Below are positions 1 through 6,337 of a DNA stretch of 12,297 nucleotides, piece after piece. A program made the translations under genes and the position numbers. Under the pieces are notes generated by a model. That model did not search any database. It worked only from the letters and a program-made list of their open reading frames with translations, and was not told the origin of the DNA. Location: contig PBSR01000146.1 in NCBI GenBank assembly GCA_002726335.1, positions 1-12,297 on the forward strand. The letters run 5' to 3'. Origin of the DNA: Gemmatimonadaceae bacterium. Its GTDB lineage: Bacteria > Latescibacterota > UBA2968 > UBA8231. Position 1 is the stretch's first letter, and each line of letters begins with the position of its first letter.

Positions 1-1741
1 ATTCGGCCAGGTAGGAGTTCGTCGCCAACCCCTCCGTGGCCACTCCGTACTGTTCCCGAACGTACTCGACGGCCATTTCGAGCGTGAACGTGTATGGCAA
101 GGTCTCGGGCATGTCTGCGCGCTTCAGCCGCTCCAGCTCTCGACGTCCAACACTCCCGCCCCCGCGTCCTTCACCGACGTCTCGTACATACGTGATGGCC
201 TCCTCGCTGTATTCGTAGATGTCGGCGGCAGTGGGCTCCAGGCCGTAGTTCCGCGGGTTCAGATTCGTATTAAAGCTCTGCCACTGGCCGCTGGTCGGAT
301 CGAGGAAGTTGATGCACACTCGTGGCGTGTCGATGCCCAGCGAGCGGGCCTCCGTGAACAGCATGCCGGCCACATCGCGCAGATCGTCCGGTGAGTTCAT
401 CGCCATGGCTGCGGCGCGCACGCGCTCGGCCGCGGCTTCGATGGCCCGCCGACGGGCGCTGTCCTCCGCGGCCTTGAGCTCGAGAAAACGGCTGTAGGCG
501 AAACCGAAGACCTCGGCGAAACGGCTGGCTTCGGAGAGGGCGTCTTCAGACAGTTCCGAATTGGCAATGACTTGCAGGTGGCCATGGGCGTGGAAGACCA
601 CGTGGCGGTAGGTGTCCTCGTCACCTTCGCTGAATGAGTAGTCTATGACTCGGCGCCCCGCCTCTTCCTCCCATAGCGCCAGACTTCGCCTCAGGGACTC
701 GCGGTTGTCAGCGGCGGAGAGGCGGACTATGCAGTGGGGTAACCCTCGATCTCTGGCATCGAGTTGCAGATCTGAAATCCAGTTCAGTGGGCCGAGCGCC
801 TGCCGCCACCGCTCGAGGCTGACCCACGGGCCTGCCAGGAATCCCCATTCCGGACGGTCGGCCTCGTCGGTATCGACCTTCTTGGCCCCCCAATACTCAA
901 ACCCGTTTCGGTCAAAGATGCCGACCCCCGCGAACCCGATCTCATGACCGAGTCCCTCGAACTCCTGGTAGACCGCCGACGCCACCTCAAGGATCTCTTC
1001 TGTCTCCCGCATCGTCAGCGCCCGGGCCCGCACGCGCTCCAGTGCGTTCTGAACCGTCAGCTCGCGGTTCTGTTGCTCGAGGCGTCGAAAATCGAGGAAG
1101 CGCACGAAGCCCAGCTCGATGCCCCGCGCCAGCTCGGCTACAATTTCGTCGTGTTCGGGGGAATGCTGGCGCTCGCGGTAGCCGATCATGCCGGAACGGA
1201 AGGGCACGTTGGTGACGGACCAGCGTCCGGCAAGCGGGGGAAGCAGCATTCGTGATTCTGCTTCAGTCAGGCCGAGGTACAGGCCGAGGAACTCCAAAGT
1301 GCGGTTTGACCCACCAGGTACCGTGTTGGTCTCGAATGTCTGTGGGATGCCCACATCCCATGTGGCCAGATCGGGGAGTACGATCTGGCCATCTAACGCA
1401 TTTGCCCCGCGGAGGAAATCTGCCTGGGTCATAGTTGGCAGGCCTACCGCGTACACATCGCCCAAGAAAACCACTTCCCCGGACGCCCGGTCGGGCGACC
1501 AGTCGACATCCGCGTGGTTCGGGCAGAAGTTGGCCACGTAGTGGAACACCGAGTCAACCGGCCTGTCGAAGAACGTGATCGTCGCAGAGGTCGTCTCGAT
1601 CCCCAGGTCGACCATCTCCCGAAAAACCACAGCCACCACCTGGCGCAGGTCGTCGGTGACGCGCATCTCAAGTGCGGCGGCGCGCACACGTTCGACGGCG
1701 AGATCCAGCTTCTCTCGCGGAGTGTCACCTGTGTCAGTCAT
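1..1741 (-). CDS. Triple-repeat sensor-like protein, partial (C-terminus beyond window)
   Basis: One uninterrupted minus-strand frame runs from ATG at 1741 to the left edge, about 580 codons with no stop. An in-frame TGA lies three codons upstream, so the ATG is the first possible start; its Shine-Dalgarno is weak. The protein contains three divergent copies of one module. Each begins with a helix of the form ERVRAxAxxM followed by 'DDL/EEI...V...F.E...LGI' and then beta-rich sequence. The copies begin near residues 16 (VERVRAAALEM), 233 (LERVRARALTM) and 433 (AERVRAAAMAM). Glu/Arg-rich, probably coiled-coil linkers join them (for example RRLEQQNRELTVQN). No transmembrane segment or signal peptide is visible, so it is probably cytoplasmic. 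The layout resembles GAF/PAS-like input modules in front of signalling output domains (histidine kinase, cyclase, phosphatase); any output domain would lie beyond the edge. That is inference. It is probably the last visible gene of the unit starting at 2741. Confidence 0.75.
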   Translation of the reverse strand, partial: MTDTGDTPREKLDLAVERVRAAALEMRVTDDLRQVVAVVFREMVDLGIETTSATITFFDRPVDSVFHYVANFCPNHADVDWSPDRASGEVVFLGDVYAVGLPTMTQADFLRGANALDGQIVLPDLATWDVGIPQTFETNTVPGGSNRTLEFLGLYLGLTEAESRMLLPPLAGRWSVTNVPFRSGMIGYRERQHSPEHDEIVAELARGIELGFVRFLDFRRLEQQNRELTVQNALERVRARALTMRETEEILEVASAVYQEFEGLGHEIGFAGVGIFDRNGFEYWGAKKVDTDEADRPEWGFLAGPWVSLERWRQALGPLNWISDLQLDARDRGLPHCIVRLSAADNRESLRRSLALWEEEAGRRVIDYSFSEGDEDTYRHVVFHAHGHLQVIANSELSEDALSEASRFAEVFGFAYSRFLELKAAEDSARRRAIEAAAERVRAAAMAMNSPDDLRDVAGMLFTEARSLGIDTPRVCINFLDPTSGQWQSFNTNLNPRNYGLEPTAADIYEYSEEAITYVRDVGEGRGGGSVGRRELERLKRADMPETLPYTFTLEMAVEYVREQYGVATEGLATNSYLAE

Positions 1742-1788
1742 CGAGTCTCAGCCGATTCGGGGGAATTGCTCGACTTCAAACAGTAGCA

Positions 1789-1825
1789 GGTTGGCCGGCA
1801 CCCACCCAAGCGTTCCCAGCCAACC
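1789..1825. repeat. Imperfect inverted repeat between HTH gene and sensor gene
   Basis: GGTTGGC at 1789-1795 is complementary to GCCAACC at 1819-1825, with two further possible G-C pairs after one mismatch inside. There is no T-run on either side, so it is not a convincing terminator. It lies in the 103-bp gap between the HTH stop and the sensor start and could be an mRNA processing or operator element, or chance. Confidence 0.25.
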
Positions 1826-1844
1826 CGCTACCACCGCTATGATC

Positions 1845-2027
1845 TCATGCAGCCTTGCGACAGACCGCCAGGGCGCGTCGTCGTCGGGCATAGGGCGTCT
1901 CGATCTCGAAGCGTTTGCACAGCCGACTGAAGCTGCGCAGGGTGATGCCGAGGGCGCTGCACGCATCGTTGTTGTGGTGATACACGCGCGCAGCGCGCTC
2001 GACGTGTTCACGTGGGATTCCGTTCAT
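1845..2027 (-). CDS. Stand-alone Fis-type helix-turn-helix protein, 60 aa
   Basis: This small basic protein is almost entirely one DNA-binding domain. Residues 8-44 (HVERAARVYHHNNDACSALG, then ITLRSFSRLCKRFEIETP) match the Fis/NtrC C-terminal HTH pattern: a first helix, an 'N-D-A-C-x-A-L-G-I' turn, then a recognition helix 'RSFSRLCKRF' ending in a Gly/Glu-Ile-Glu-Thr-Pro cap. The tail is Arg-rich (YARRRRALAVCRK). There is no AAA+ or receiver domain, so it is not a full sigma-54 activator. The ATG at 2027 lies 18 bases after the stop of the 34-aa gene and has a GAGG about 11 bases upstream. It is probably co-transcribed with its neighbours and may act as their DNA-binding regulator, which is inference. 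The overlapping 87-codon frame (1748-2011) has no protein-like character. Confidence 0.7.
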   Translation of the reverse strand: MNGIPREHVERAARVYHHNNDACSALGITLRSFSRLCKRFEIETPYARRRRALAVCRKAA

Positions 2028-2045
2028 GTCCTGTTGATCCTCTCG

Positions 2046-2150
2046 TCAGCTGCTGAGGGCAGCGATGGTGTAGAAGGGAAGGGCGAAGAAGCCGGCCAGC
2101 AGCACGACGGGCATGGCGATTTCGTTGAGAGTGCGAGTGATGTTGCGCAT
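2046..2150 (-). CDS. Single-pass membrane microprotein, 34 aa
   Basis: The translation is MRNITRTLNEIAMPVVLLAG followed by FFALPFYTIAALSS. A short positively charged N-terminus (Arg2, Arg6) precedes one hydrophobic segment at residues 11-32, which suggests an N-in inner-membrane helix. Coding is supported by an AAGGAG Shine-Dalgarno ten bases before the ATG at 2150. It also fits between two same-strand genes: 27 bases after the ankyrin stop and 18 bases before the HTH start. I do not recognise a family. A role as a small membrane partner of the ankyrin protein or of the downstream regulators is speculation. Confidence 0.6.
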   Translation of the reverse strand: MRNITRTLNEIAMPVVLLAGFFALPFYTIAALSS

Positions 2151-2177
2151 GGTTCTGGTTCTCCTTGCGAGTGAACG

Positions 2178-2741
2178 TCAGGCGGCGCGGGTCAGCGCCA
2201 ACCGGTAAGCTGTCTGTGGCGCGTTTTCGTCGACGTGCCGCAGGGCGAGGAAAGTGAGAAGGGTGATGGCACCGGCGATCACCCACCGCCAGCTGGCAGG
2301 TGTGGTGGTCGGCGCCGGCACGGTTTTCAGGGCCTCGACGATGTCACGATGACCGTAGCCCTGTGCCAGGCTCAGAGCCGTGGCTCCCGCCTGATTGCGC
2401 AGACCAGCAGAGGCGCCGCTGTCGAGGAGCAGGTGGGCGACGTCGGTATGTCCTTCCTGTGCGGCCAGCATCAGCGGCGTCCGGCCCAGGTCATCCTGAG
2501 TGTTGACACCGGCTCCGTGTGCGATCAGTTCGCGAGTCAGGTCCGTGTACCCGTAGCCGGCGGCCAGGTGCAGGGCGGTCAGACCGCGGTCCGTGGTCGC
2601 TTCGACATCGGTGCCCTGCAGCAGGGCCTGAACCAGCGCCAGGTCGTTCTGGCGGGCGGCGTCGAGCAGGTCGTCGGTGCCACCAGCGAAGAGCGTGGCG
2701 GGCAGCAGAGCGAGGGCGGCGGTAACGGTGAAGCGTGTCAT
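2178..2741 (-). CDS. Exported or membrane-anchored ankyrin-repeat protein, 187 aa
   Basis: The start is ATG at 2741, preceded by a perfect AGGAGG nine bases upstream and followed by a signal-peptide-like segment (residues 1-20, MTRFTVTAALALLPATLFAG). The frame extends 97 codons further upstream, but that stretch is Cys/Arg-rich, lacks a Shine-Dalgarno and reads as non-coding. Residues 22-49 form a degenerate capping repeat. Clear ankyrin repeats follow at about 52-82 (GLTALHLAAGYGYTDLTREL), 85-115 (GRTPLMLAAQEGHTDVAHLL) and 118-140 (GATALSLAQGYGHRDIVEAL). After a Pro/Thr-rich linker, residues 151-168 (WRWVIAGAITLLTFLALR) look like a C-terminal transmembrane helix. The product would therefore present ankyrin repeats in the periplasm, tethered to the membrane, as a protein-binding scaffold. 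It is the first gene of the minus-strand unit. The ligand is unknown. Confidence 0.85.
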   Translation of the reverse strand: MTRFTVTAALALLPATLFAGGTDDLLDAARQNDLALVQALLQGTDVEATTDRGLTALHLAAGYGYTDLTRELIAHGAGVNTQDDLGRTPLMLAAQEGHTDVAHLLLDSGASAGLRNQAGATALSLAQGYGHRDIVEALKTVPAPTTTPASWRWVIAGAITLLTFLALRHVDENAPQTAYRLALTRAA

Positions 2742-2834
2742 GGTGTGTTGCCTCCTGAAGGCGGCGACCTGGTGAATGTCACCATGCCCTATTGCAAGGG
2801 GTGTACCACCGTGCCTCGAGTCGTAGCAAAAGAA

Positions 2835-2866
2835 CCGTAATACATTGAAATAGCAAACAGTTACGG
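2835..2866. repeat. Inverted repeat CCGTAA-N20-TTACGG
   Basis: CCGTAA at 2835-2840 and TTACGG at 2861-2866 are perfect complements separated by 20 AT-rich bases. Half-sites about 26 bp centre to centre would suit a dimeric regulator bound on the ankyrin-unit promoter, but no protein is known to bind here. Six-base arms can arise by chance. Confidence 0.3.
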
Positions 2867-2891
2867 AGAATACACAGTCTCGAACCGCGCA

Positions 2892-2919
2892 ACGGCGAGA
2901 ACGACAACTCTCTTGCCGT
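2892..2919 (+). repeat. Hairpin-forming inverted repeat, nine-base arms
   Basis: ACGGCGAGA at 2892-2900 pairs with TCTTGCCGT at 2911-2919 around a 10-base loop. All nine positions pair in plus-strand RNA if one G-U wobble is allowed; minus-strand RNA would have an A-C mismatch instead. No U-run follows, so it is not an intrinsic terminator. It could be an operator or part of a 5' leader. Confidence 0.3.
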
Positions 2920-3058
2920 CTGGATCTACAGTCTGCCTGGAAGCTTTGTGAAAACAGACAGTTAGAAGTGAGCGACAAGAACGTTGACAGCAGAGGCAAC
3001 AGACTGGTCACCGGATCCGCCACAGGTTCCATCGGTTGACATCACCCTCAGAGCGTTC

Positions 3059-3070
3059 GTTCATGTGAAC
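3059..3070. promoter_or_regulatory. Palindrome GTTCATGTGAAC, candidate operator
   Basis: GTTCA and TGAAC arms flank a two-base centre, giving a compact near-perfect 12-bp palindrome. It is centred 38 bases upstream of the amidohydrolase ATG and just after a TTGACA at 3036-3041. This size and place are typical for a repressor dimer site. No binding protein can be named from the sequence. Confidence 0.3.
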
Positions 3071-3102
3071 CACACGCCGTTCCTATAGATGAAGAGGAAG
3101 CC

Positions 3103-3933
3103 ATGATCATCGACTCGCACTCACATGCCTGGGAATTCTGGCCGTACGAACCGCCCGTGCCCGACCACGAGAGCCGGGGGCAGGCGGAGATGATGTTGTG
3201 GGAGATGGACCGCAACGGCGTCGATCAGGCGGTGCTGGTGTGTGCCCGCATCGAGCACAATCCCGGCAACAACGACTATGTGCACGATGTGGTGCGCCGG
3301 CATCCGGACCGCTTCATCCAGTTCGCCGATGTCGACTGCGCCTGGTCGGACACCTACCACACGCCCGGCGCCGCCGCTCGCCTGCGCGAAGCGGTCGAGC
3401 GCTACCACCTGAAGGGGTTCACCCACTACGTGAAGTCGGACACGGAGTGGTTTTCCTCCGACGAGGGGTTGGCCTTCTTCGAGACGGCGGCGGAGCTGAA
3501 GCTGATTGCCAGCCTCTCTCTCGGGCCTCAATGGCAACCGGCACTGCAGGAGCTGGCGCGGAAGTTTCCCACGGTGCCCTTCCTGTGCCATCACATGGCC
3601 GGGGCCCGTGTGGGCGACGGTGAGCGGCTGACGCAGATCACGGATTCCGCCTCGGTGCCCAACATCTGCATCAAGATGTCGGGTTTCCACTACGTGGCGC
3701 CCGTGACCTGGGAATACCCCTATCACGACACGCACGATGTGGTGCGCGGCCTCTACCATGCCTTCGGTGCCGATCGCCTTTTCTGGGGGTCGGACTATCC
3801 AGTGGTACGCAGACACATGACCCACCAGCACGCCCTCGAGGCATTCCGCACCCACTGCACCTTCATCCCGGAAGCGGACCGGCAGAAGATCCTCGGTCCG
3901 AGCCTGCAATACCTGCTCAAGGCTGCCACCTGA
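3103..3933 (+). CDS. Amidohydrolase_2 family metal-dependent hydrolase, 276 aa
   Basis: The sequence fits the amidohydrolase-related TIM-barrel family (Amidohydro_2), which includes lactonases of the 2-pyrone-4,6-dicarboxylate and L-rhamnono-lactone type and ACMSD-like decarboxylases. The N-terminal metal motif HxH is at His6/His8 (IIDSHSHAW). KGF at Lys104 ends a later strand. LCHHMAGAR carries His163/His164, and FWGSDYP carries the terminal catalytic-type Asp231. The length of 276 residues is normal, and the start ATG has a GAGGAAG Shine-Dalgarno. There is no signal peptide, so it is cytoplasmic. The substrate cannot be read from sequence; a lactone or cyclic amide is plausible. It stands alone after a long upstream region, with a palindrome that may control it. 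Its stop is 46 bases before the next likely start. The long antisense frame over it is a coding shadow. Confidence 0.85.
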   Translation: MIIDSHSHAWEFWPYEPPVPDHESRGQAEMMLWEMDRNGVDQAVLVCARIEHNPGNNDYVHDVVRRHPDRFIQFADVDCAWSDTYHTPGAAARLREAVERYHLKGFTHYVKSDTEWFSSDEGLAFFETAAELKLIASLSLGPQWQPALQELARKFPTVPFLCHHMAGARVGDGERLTQITDSASVPNICIKMSGFHYVAPVTWEYPYHDTHDVVRGLYHAFGADRLFWGSDYPVVRRHMTHQHALEAFRTHCTFIPEADRQKILGPSLQYLLKAAT

Positions 3934-3964
3934 ATACTTGGGCCTGAACACCCGGATCTTTGTC

Positions 3965-3970
3965 TATATT
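3965..3970 (+). promoter_or_regulatory. Possible -10 hexamer TATATT before the 513-aa gene
   Basis: TATATT ends nine bases before the ATG at 3980, in a short non-GC-rich patch between two genes. No Shine-Dalgarno is visible before that ATG. Together these suggest a leaderless or near-leaderless transcript. A matching -35 is poor (TTGGGC at 3938 gives a 21-base spacer), so this is tentative. Confidence 0.25.
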
Positions 3971-3979
3971 TCCCATGCC

Positions 3980-5521
3980 ATGACAACTGCTGCTGCCCAT
4001 CAAGACGCGCTGCCCAGCGAGCTGAAGGTCGAACTGTGGAAACGGATCGACCGGCGACTGCGCAATGGTGAGGTGCTGATCACCAATGAGCAATTCTACA
4101 AGATCATGGCACGTGACTTCAGCCGTCTCATCGGCGTCACCCCCGACCACGCGACGAAGGTCCACCTGCTCGAAATGATCATGCAGGTCAACGACAAACA
4201 TCCCGAGACCTACCTGAGCACCGGCATCAAGAACGCCGTCGATGCCTTCTTCAAGTCCACCGGTGACAACGCCGACGAGGCGCGCGAGATGATCGTGCGC
4301 ATGGTCAAAGAGGGACGGACCGCCATGTGGCTGGAGGGCATGGGGATCGAGGTGGACGCACGGACGCTGACGGGCCGGGTCGAGCAGGCGATCATCCGTA
4401 TCACCGAGGGGCAGAAGCTGAGGGCGCCGCCGCCACGTCGAGAGAACCGCAAGCGCCGGTCCCGTCGCGGTGTGCCCATGATCGGGGTCAGTCAGACCAG
4501 CGTCGAGCCGTCCGCAGACGAGGCCGCCGATCCTTCGGTCTACGAGCCGGCACCGACGGAAGAGGAGCAGGCCCAGCGGATCGCAGAAGAGAAAGCGCGC
4601 ACAGAGGAACTGGCGGGCGAGGAGCTGCAGCGGGCGCCACGCAATCTCGGATCGTACATGCAGCAGAAGCTGTTGAGCGAAGAGGAGGTGACAGACCTCA
4701 AGAAGCTCTATGGCATCGACAAGCGGCTGGCCGACGGGGAGATCGACGAAACCGAAGCCAACCGGCTGCGCAGCGAGATCTCAGACGTGGTCCGGGAGAA
4801 GCTGCAGAGCCGCTTGCGCGAGGCGGTGGACAACTCGGTGCACTACATCAACGTATTCGAGGCGTTGCGCCGCATACCGGCGGATCGCGACAACGCCCTG
4901 GCTCTGCTCATCCGGCACAAGAATCAGGTGACGGCCGATGATCCCGAGGTCAATCTCAGCATCGTCACGCGCACCCTCGACGAGGACGAAGAGCTGCTTG
5001 ACGAGCTCGGTACGCTGATGGAACGCAAGGATCACGAGATGCGCATGATGGCGGCCAACATGCCGCCGTACCGGCATGTCTACACGCCGGATCAGGCGAT
5101 CGGCAAGTTTTCGGTACAGGATGCCTTCGTCGACGAACTGCGGGAGCTGAGTCGCGACGATCTGTCCGAACGCCTCAACTCGGAGGACACCGACGAGCGT
5201 ATCAAGACGGCGGCGGATATCAAGTGCATGGTCGCCCTGCTGACGACGCTGCTGAAGACGACGACTCCCTTCCACAAGGAGGTGCGTCGCCTGCGCATCG
5301 TGCTGCGTATGAAGCGACTGTTCAACGGCTCCGTCGACGAGCGCGACGGCCGCAACCGCGTGCAACAGTTCCTCAAACGGCGGCTGCACAACCTCTACCC
5401 CGATCTGACCAAGGAAGAGCGCGGCGAGATCGAGGCACTGGGTCAGAACATCATGGAGGGCCGGGGCAGTGGGGATGACGAGGAAGGCGGCGACAAGGCA
5501 AAGCGTGTCTACCGCGTCTGA
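3980..5521 (+). CDS. Unrecognised charged helical protein, 513 aa
   Basis: I do not recognise this family. The start is set at ATG 3980, where MTTAAAHQDALPSELKVELW looks like a normal N-terminus; the frame runs back to a TTG at 3938, but that adds 14 residues with no ribosome site. Residues 10-145 form a helical N-terminal region (LPSELKVELWKRIDRRLRNG). Residues 150-164 are a strongly basic linker (PPPRRENRKRRSRRG) that could bind nucleic acid. Residues 190-280 are acidic, Glu-rich and probably coiled coil. Residues 285-500 are a second helical region with conserved-looking stretches (HYINVFEALRRIPADR; KMPPYRHVYTPDQAIGKFS-like segment near 361-378). There are no membrane segments and one cysteine (416). 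The stop is separated by a single base from the start of the exported helical protein, so the two are tightly linked, although one is cytoplasmic and the other exported. Confidence 0.8.
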   Translation: MTTAAAHQDALPSELKVELWKRIDRRLRNGEVLITNEQFYKIMARDFSRLIGVTPDHATKVHLLEMIMQVNDKHPETYLSTGIKNAVDAFFKSTGDNADEAREMIVRMVKEGRTAMWLEGMGIEVDARTLTGRVEQAIIRITEGQKLRAPPPRRENRKRRSRRGVPMIGVSQTSVEPSADEAADPSVYEPAPTEEEQAQRIAEEKARTEELAGEELQRAPRNLGSYMQQKLLSEEEVTDLKKLYGIDKRLADGEIDETEANRLRSEISDVVREKLQSRLREAVDNSVHYINVFEALRRIPADRDNALALLIRHKNQVTADDPEVNLSIVTRTLDEDEELLDELGTLMERKDHEMRMMAANMPPYRHVYTPDQAIGKFSVQDAFVDELRELSRDDLSERLNSEDTDERIKTAADIKCMVALLTTLLKTTTPFHKEVRRLRIVLRMKRLFNGSVDERDGRNRVQQFLKRRLHNLYPDLTKEERGEIEALGQNIMEGRGSGDDEEGGDKAKRVYRV

Positions 5522-5522
5522 T

Positions 5523-6263
5523 ATGATCACCCGTTTTCCGTTGTTTGTCCTGCTTGGCGTCCTCCTGCTCGCGACTCAACCGTCGTACGCCCAGTGGTCG
5601 ACGGCGCCCGCCGACAGTGCCAGCCAGGATTTCCGCCGCCGTCTGCTGGAGGCCCTCGATCTGACCGCCGGACAGCAGGACACGCTGCGCTTTCTTCGCA
5701 GTCGCCTGCTGACGGACATCGAGGTGCTGCGCGCCCAGATCGAAGACGGCATCATCCTGGCCGAAGAGGGACGGTTGCGCTACGGTGAGGCCATCGAAGC
5801 GTACCGCACCACCCGCGACTCGGTGTTGACCGTGGAGCAGCAGCAACTGCTGGCGCGGGCTCGCACCTACCAGCGGGAACAGGCCCTGTATGACGGCCTG
5901 GCCAGACCGGATGAGCCGCAACGGCTGGCCGATGCGCTCGAGCTGGACGACCTGCAGCGCCGACGCTGGTTGTCCCTGCTGGCGCGACTTCGTGATCAGG
6001 TCGCCCAACTCCGTTCCAGCGGTGAGATGTTGACGACGGAAGACTACCGGCGGCTGCGCGAGGAGTACTTCCTCTCCTTCGAAACTCTCCTGCTCCCCGA
6101 CCAGCGGTTGGAACTGGAGCGGGTGCGCCTGGCACGCGCGCGGGAGCAGGAGGAGTTGGAGGCGGCACAGCTGGAGCTGTTCGACGAGTTGGCGGGCGAA
6201 CAGGTGGAGGACAGCTGGGAGTTGCTGGAATCGGAGCTCGGGGAAGACGACGACGACCCTTAA
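5523..6263 (+). CDS. Exported Spy/CpxP-like helical protein with two repeats, 246 aa
   Basis: The start at ATG 5523 gives a clean signal peptide (MITRFPLFVLLGVLLLATQP, then SYA|Q). A GTG at 5469 in the same frame would bury it behind a polar extension, so it is rejected. The mature protein is almost all helix and carries two similar halves: residues 38-115 (LLEALDLTAGQQDTLRFLRS ... VLTVEQQQLL) and 136-200 (LADALELDDLQRRRWLSLLA ... LLLPDQRLEL). Each ends in an LTxxQ-like motif (LTVEQ, LLPDQ) typical of the Spy/CpxP family of periplasmic chaperone or stress proteins. The C-terminus is very acidic (ELGEDDDDP). Family placement rests on pattern only. It starts one base after the 513-aa gene (TGA-T-ATG), which suggests translational coupling. 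A strong terminator hairpin begins 23 bases after its TAA stop. Confidence 0.8.
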   Translation: MITRFPLFVLLGVLLLATQPSYAQWSTAPADSASQDFRRRLLEALDLTAGQQDTLRFLRSRLLTDIEVLRAQIEDGIILAEEGRLRYGEAIEAYRTTRDSVLTVEQQQLLARARTYQREQALYDGLARPDEPQRLADALELDDLQRRRWLSLLARLRDQVAQLRSSGEMLTTEDYRRLREEYFLSFETLLLPDQRLELERVRLARAREQEELEAAQLELFDELAGEQVEDSWELLESELGEDDDDP

Positions 6264-6286
6264 GAAGTACACACGGACGTCCAAGG

Positions 6287-6320
6287 AACGGGGGCTGCAC
6301 GAGTGTGCTGCCCCCGTTTT
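6287..6320 (+). terminator. Strong intrinsic terminator or attenuator hairpin
   Basis: AACGGGGGC (6287-6295) pairs perfectly with GCCCCCGTT (6310-6318). After one T-T mismatch, GCAC (6297-6300) pairs with GTGC (6305-6308), closing a GAGT loop. The stem ends in TTTT at 6317-6320. It terminates the two-gene unit 3980-6263. It ends only 17 bases before the ATG of the next gene, leaving no room for a separate promoter between, so it may also control the downstream gene by attenuation or read-through. Confidence 0.85.
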
Positions 6321-6337
6321 CATAGGAGACGCATGAC

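Larger units (their letters stand above)
2742..3102. other. Divergent intergenic region, 361 bp
   Basis: This region separates the minus-strand ankyrin unit from the plus-strand amidohydrolase and must hold promoters for both. I see no credible gene in it. It is richer in A+T than the flanks, especially 2821-2880. It contains at least three inverted repeats, listed separately. A perfect TTGACA lies at 3036-3041 on the plus strand, but no good -10 hexamer sits 16-18 bases downstream, so I do not call a complete sigma-70 promoter. TATAGA at 3084-3089 lacks a matching -35. Confidence 0.6.

Noticed and set aside
1789..1825. Intrinsic terminator between the HTH and sensor genes
   Set aside because: The stem is only seven base pairs with a long loop and no T-run on the relevant strand.
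1748..2011. 87-codon minus-strand frame overlapping the mini-HTH gene
   Set aside because: It is in another frame from the recognisable HTH and has a low-complexity Thr/Ala/Arg-rich translation.
2742..3032. N-terminal extension of the ankyrin gene to 3032
   Set aside because: The added 97 residues are Cys/Arg-rich and unlike coding sequence, while the internal ATG 2741 has a perfect AGGAGG and starts a signal peptide.
3121..3951. 276-codon minus-strand frame antisense to the amidohydrolase
   Set aside because: It mirrors a well-supported gene with conserved metal motifs, and its translation is His/Arg/Val-rich with no domain; it is a GC-skew shadow.
5451..6323. 290-codon minus-strand frame antisense to the Spy-like gene
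   Set aside because: The sense strand has a signal peptide, repeats and a terminator; the antisense product has no protein-like pattern and would start inside the terminator region.
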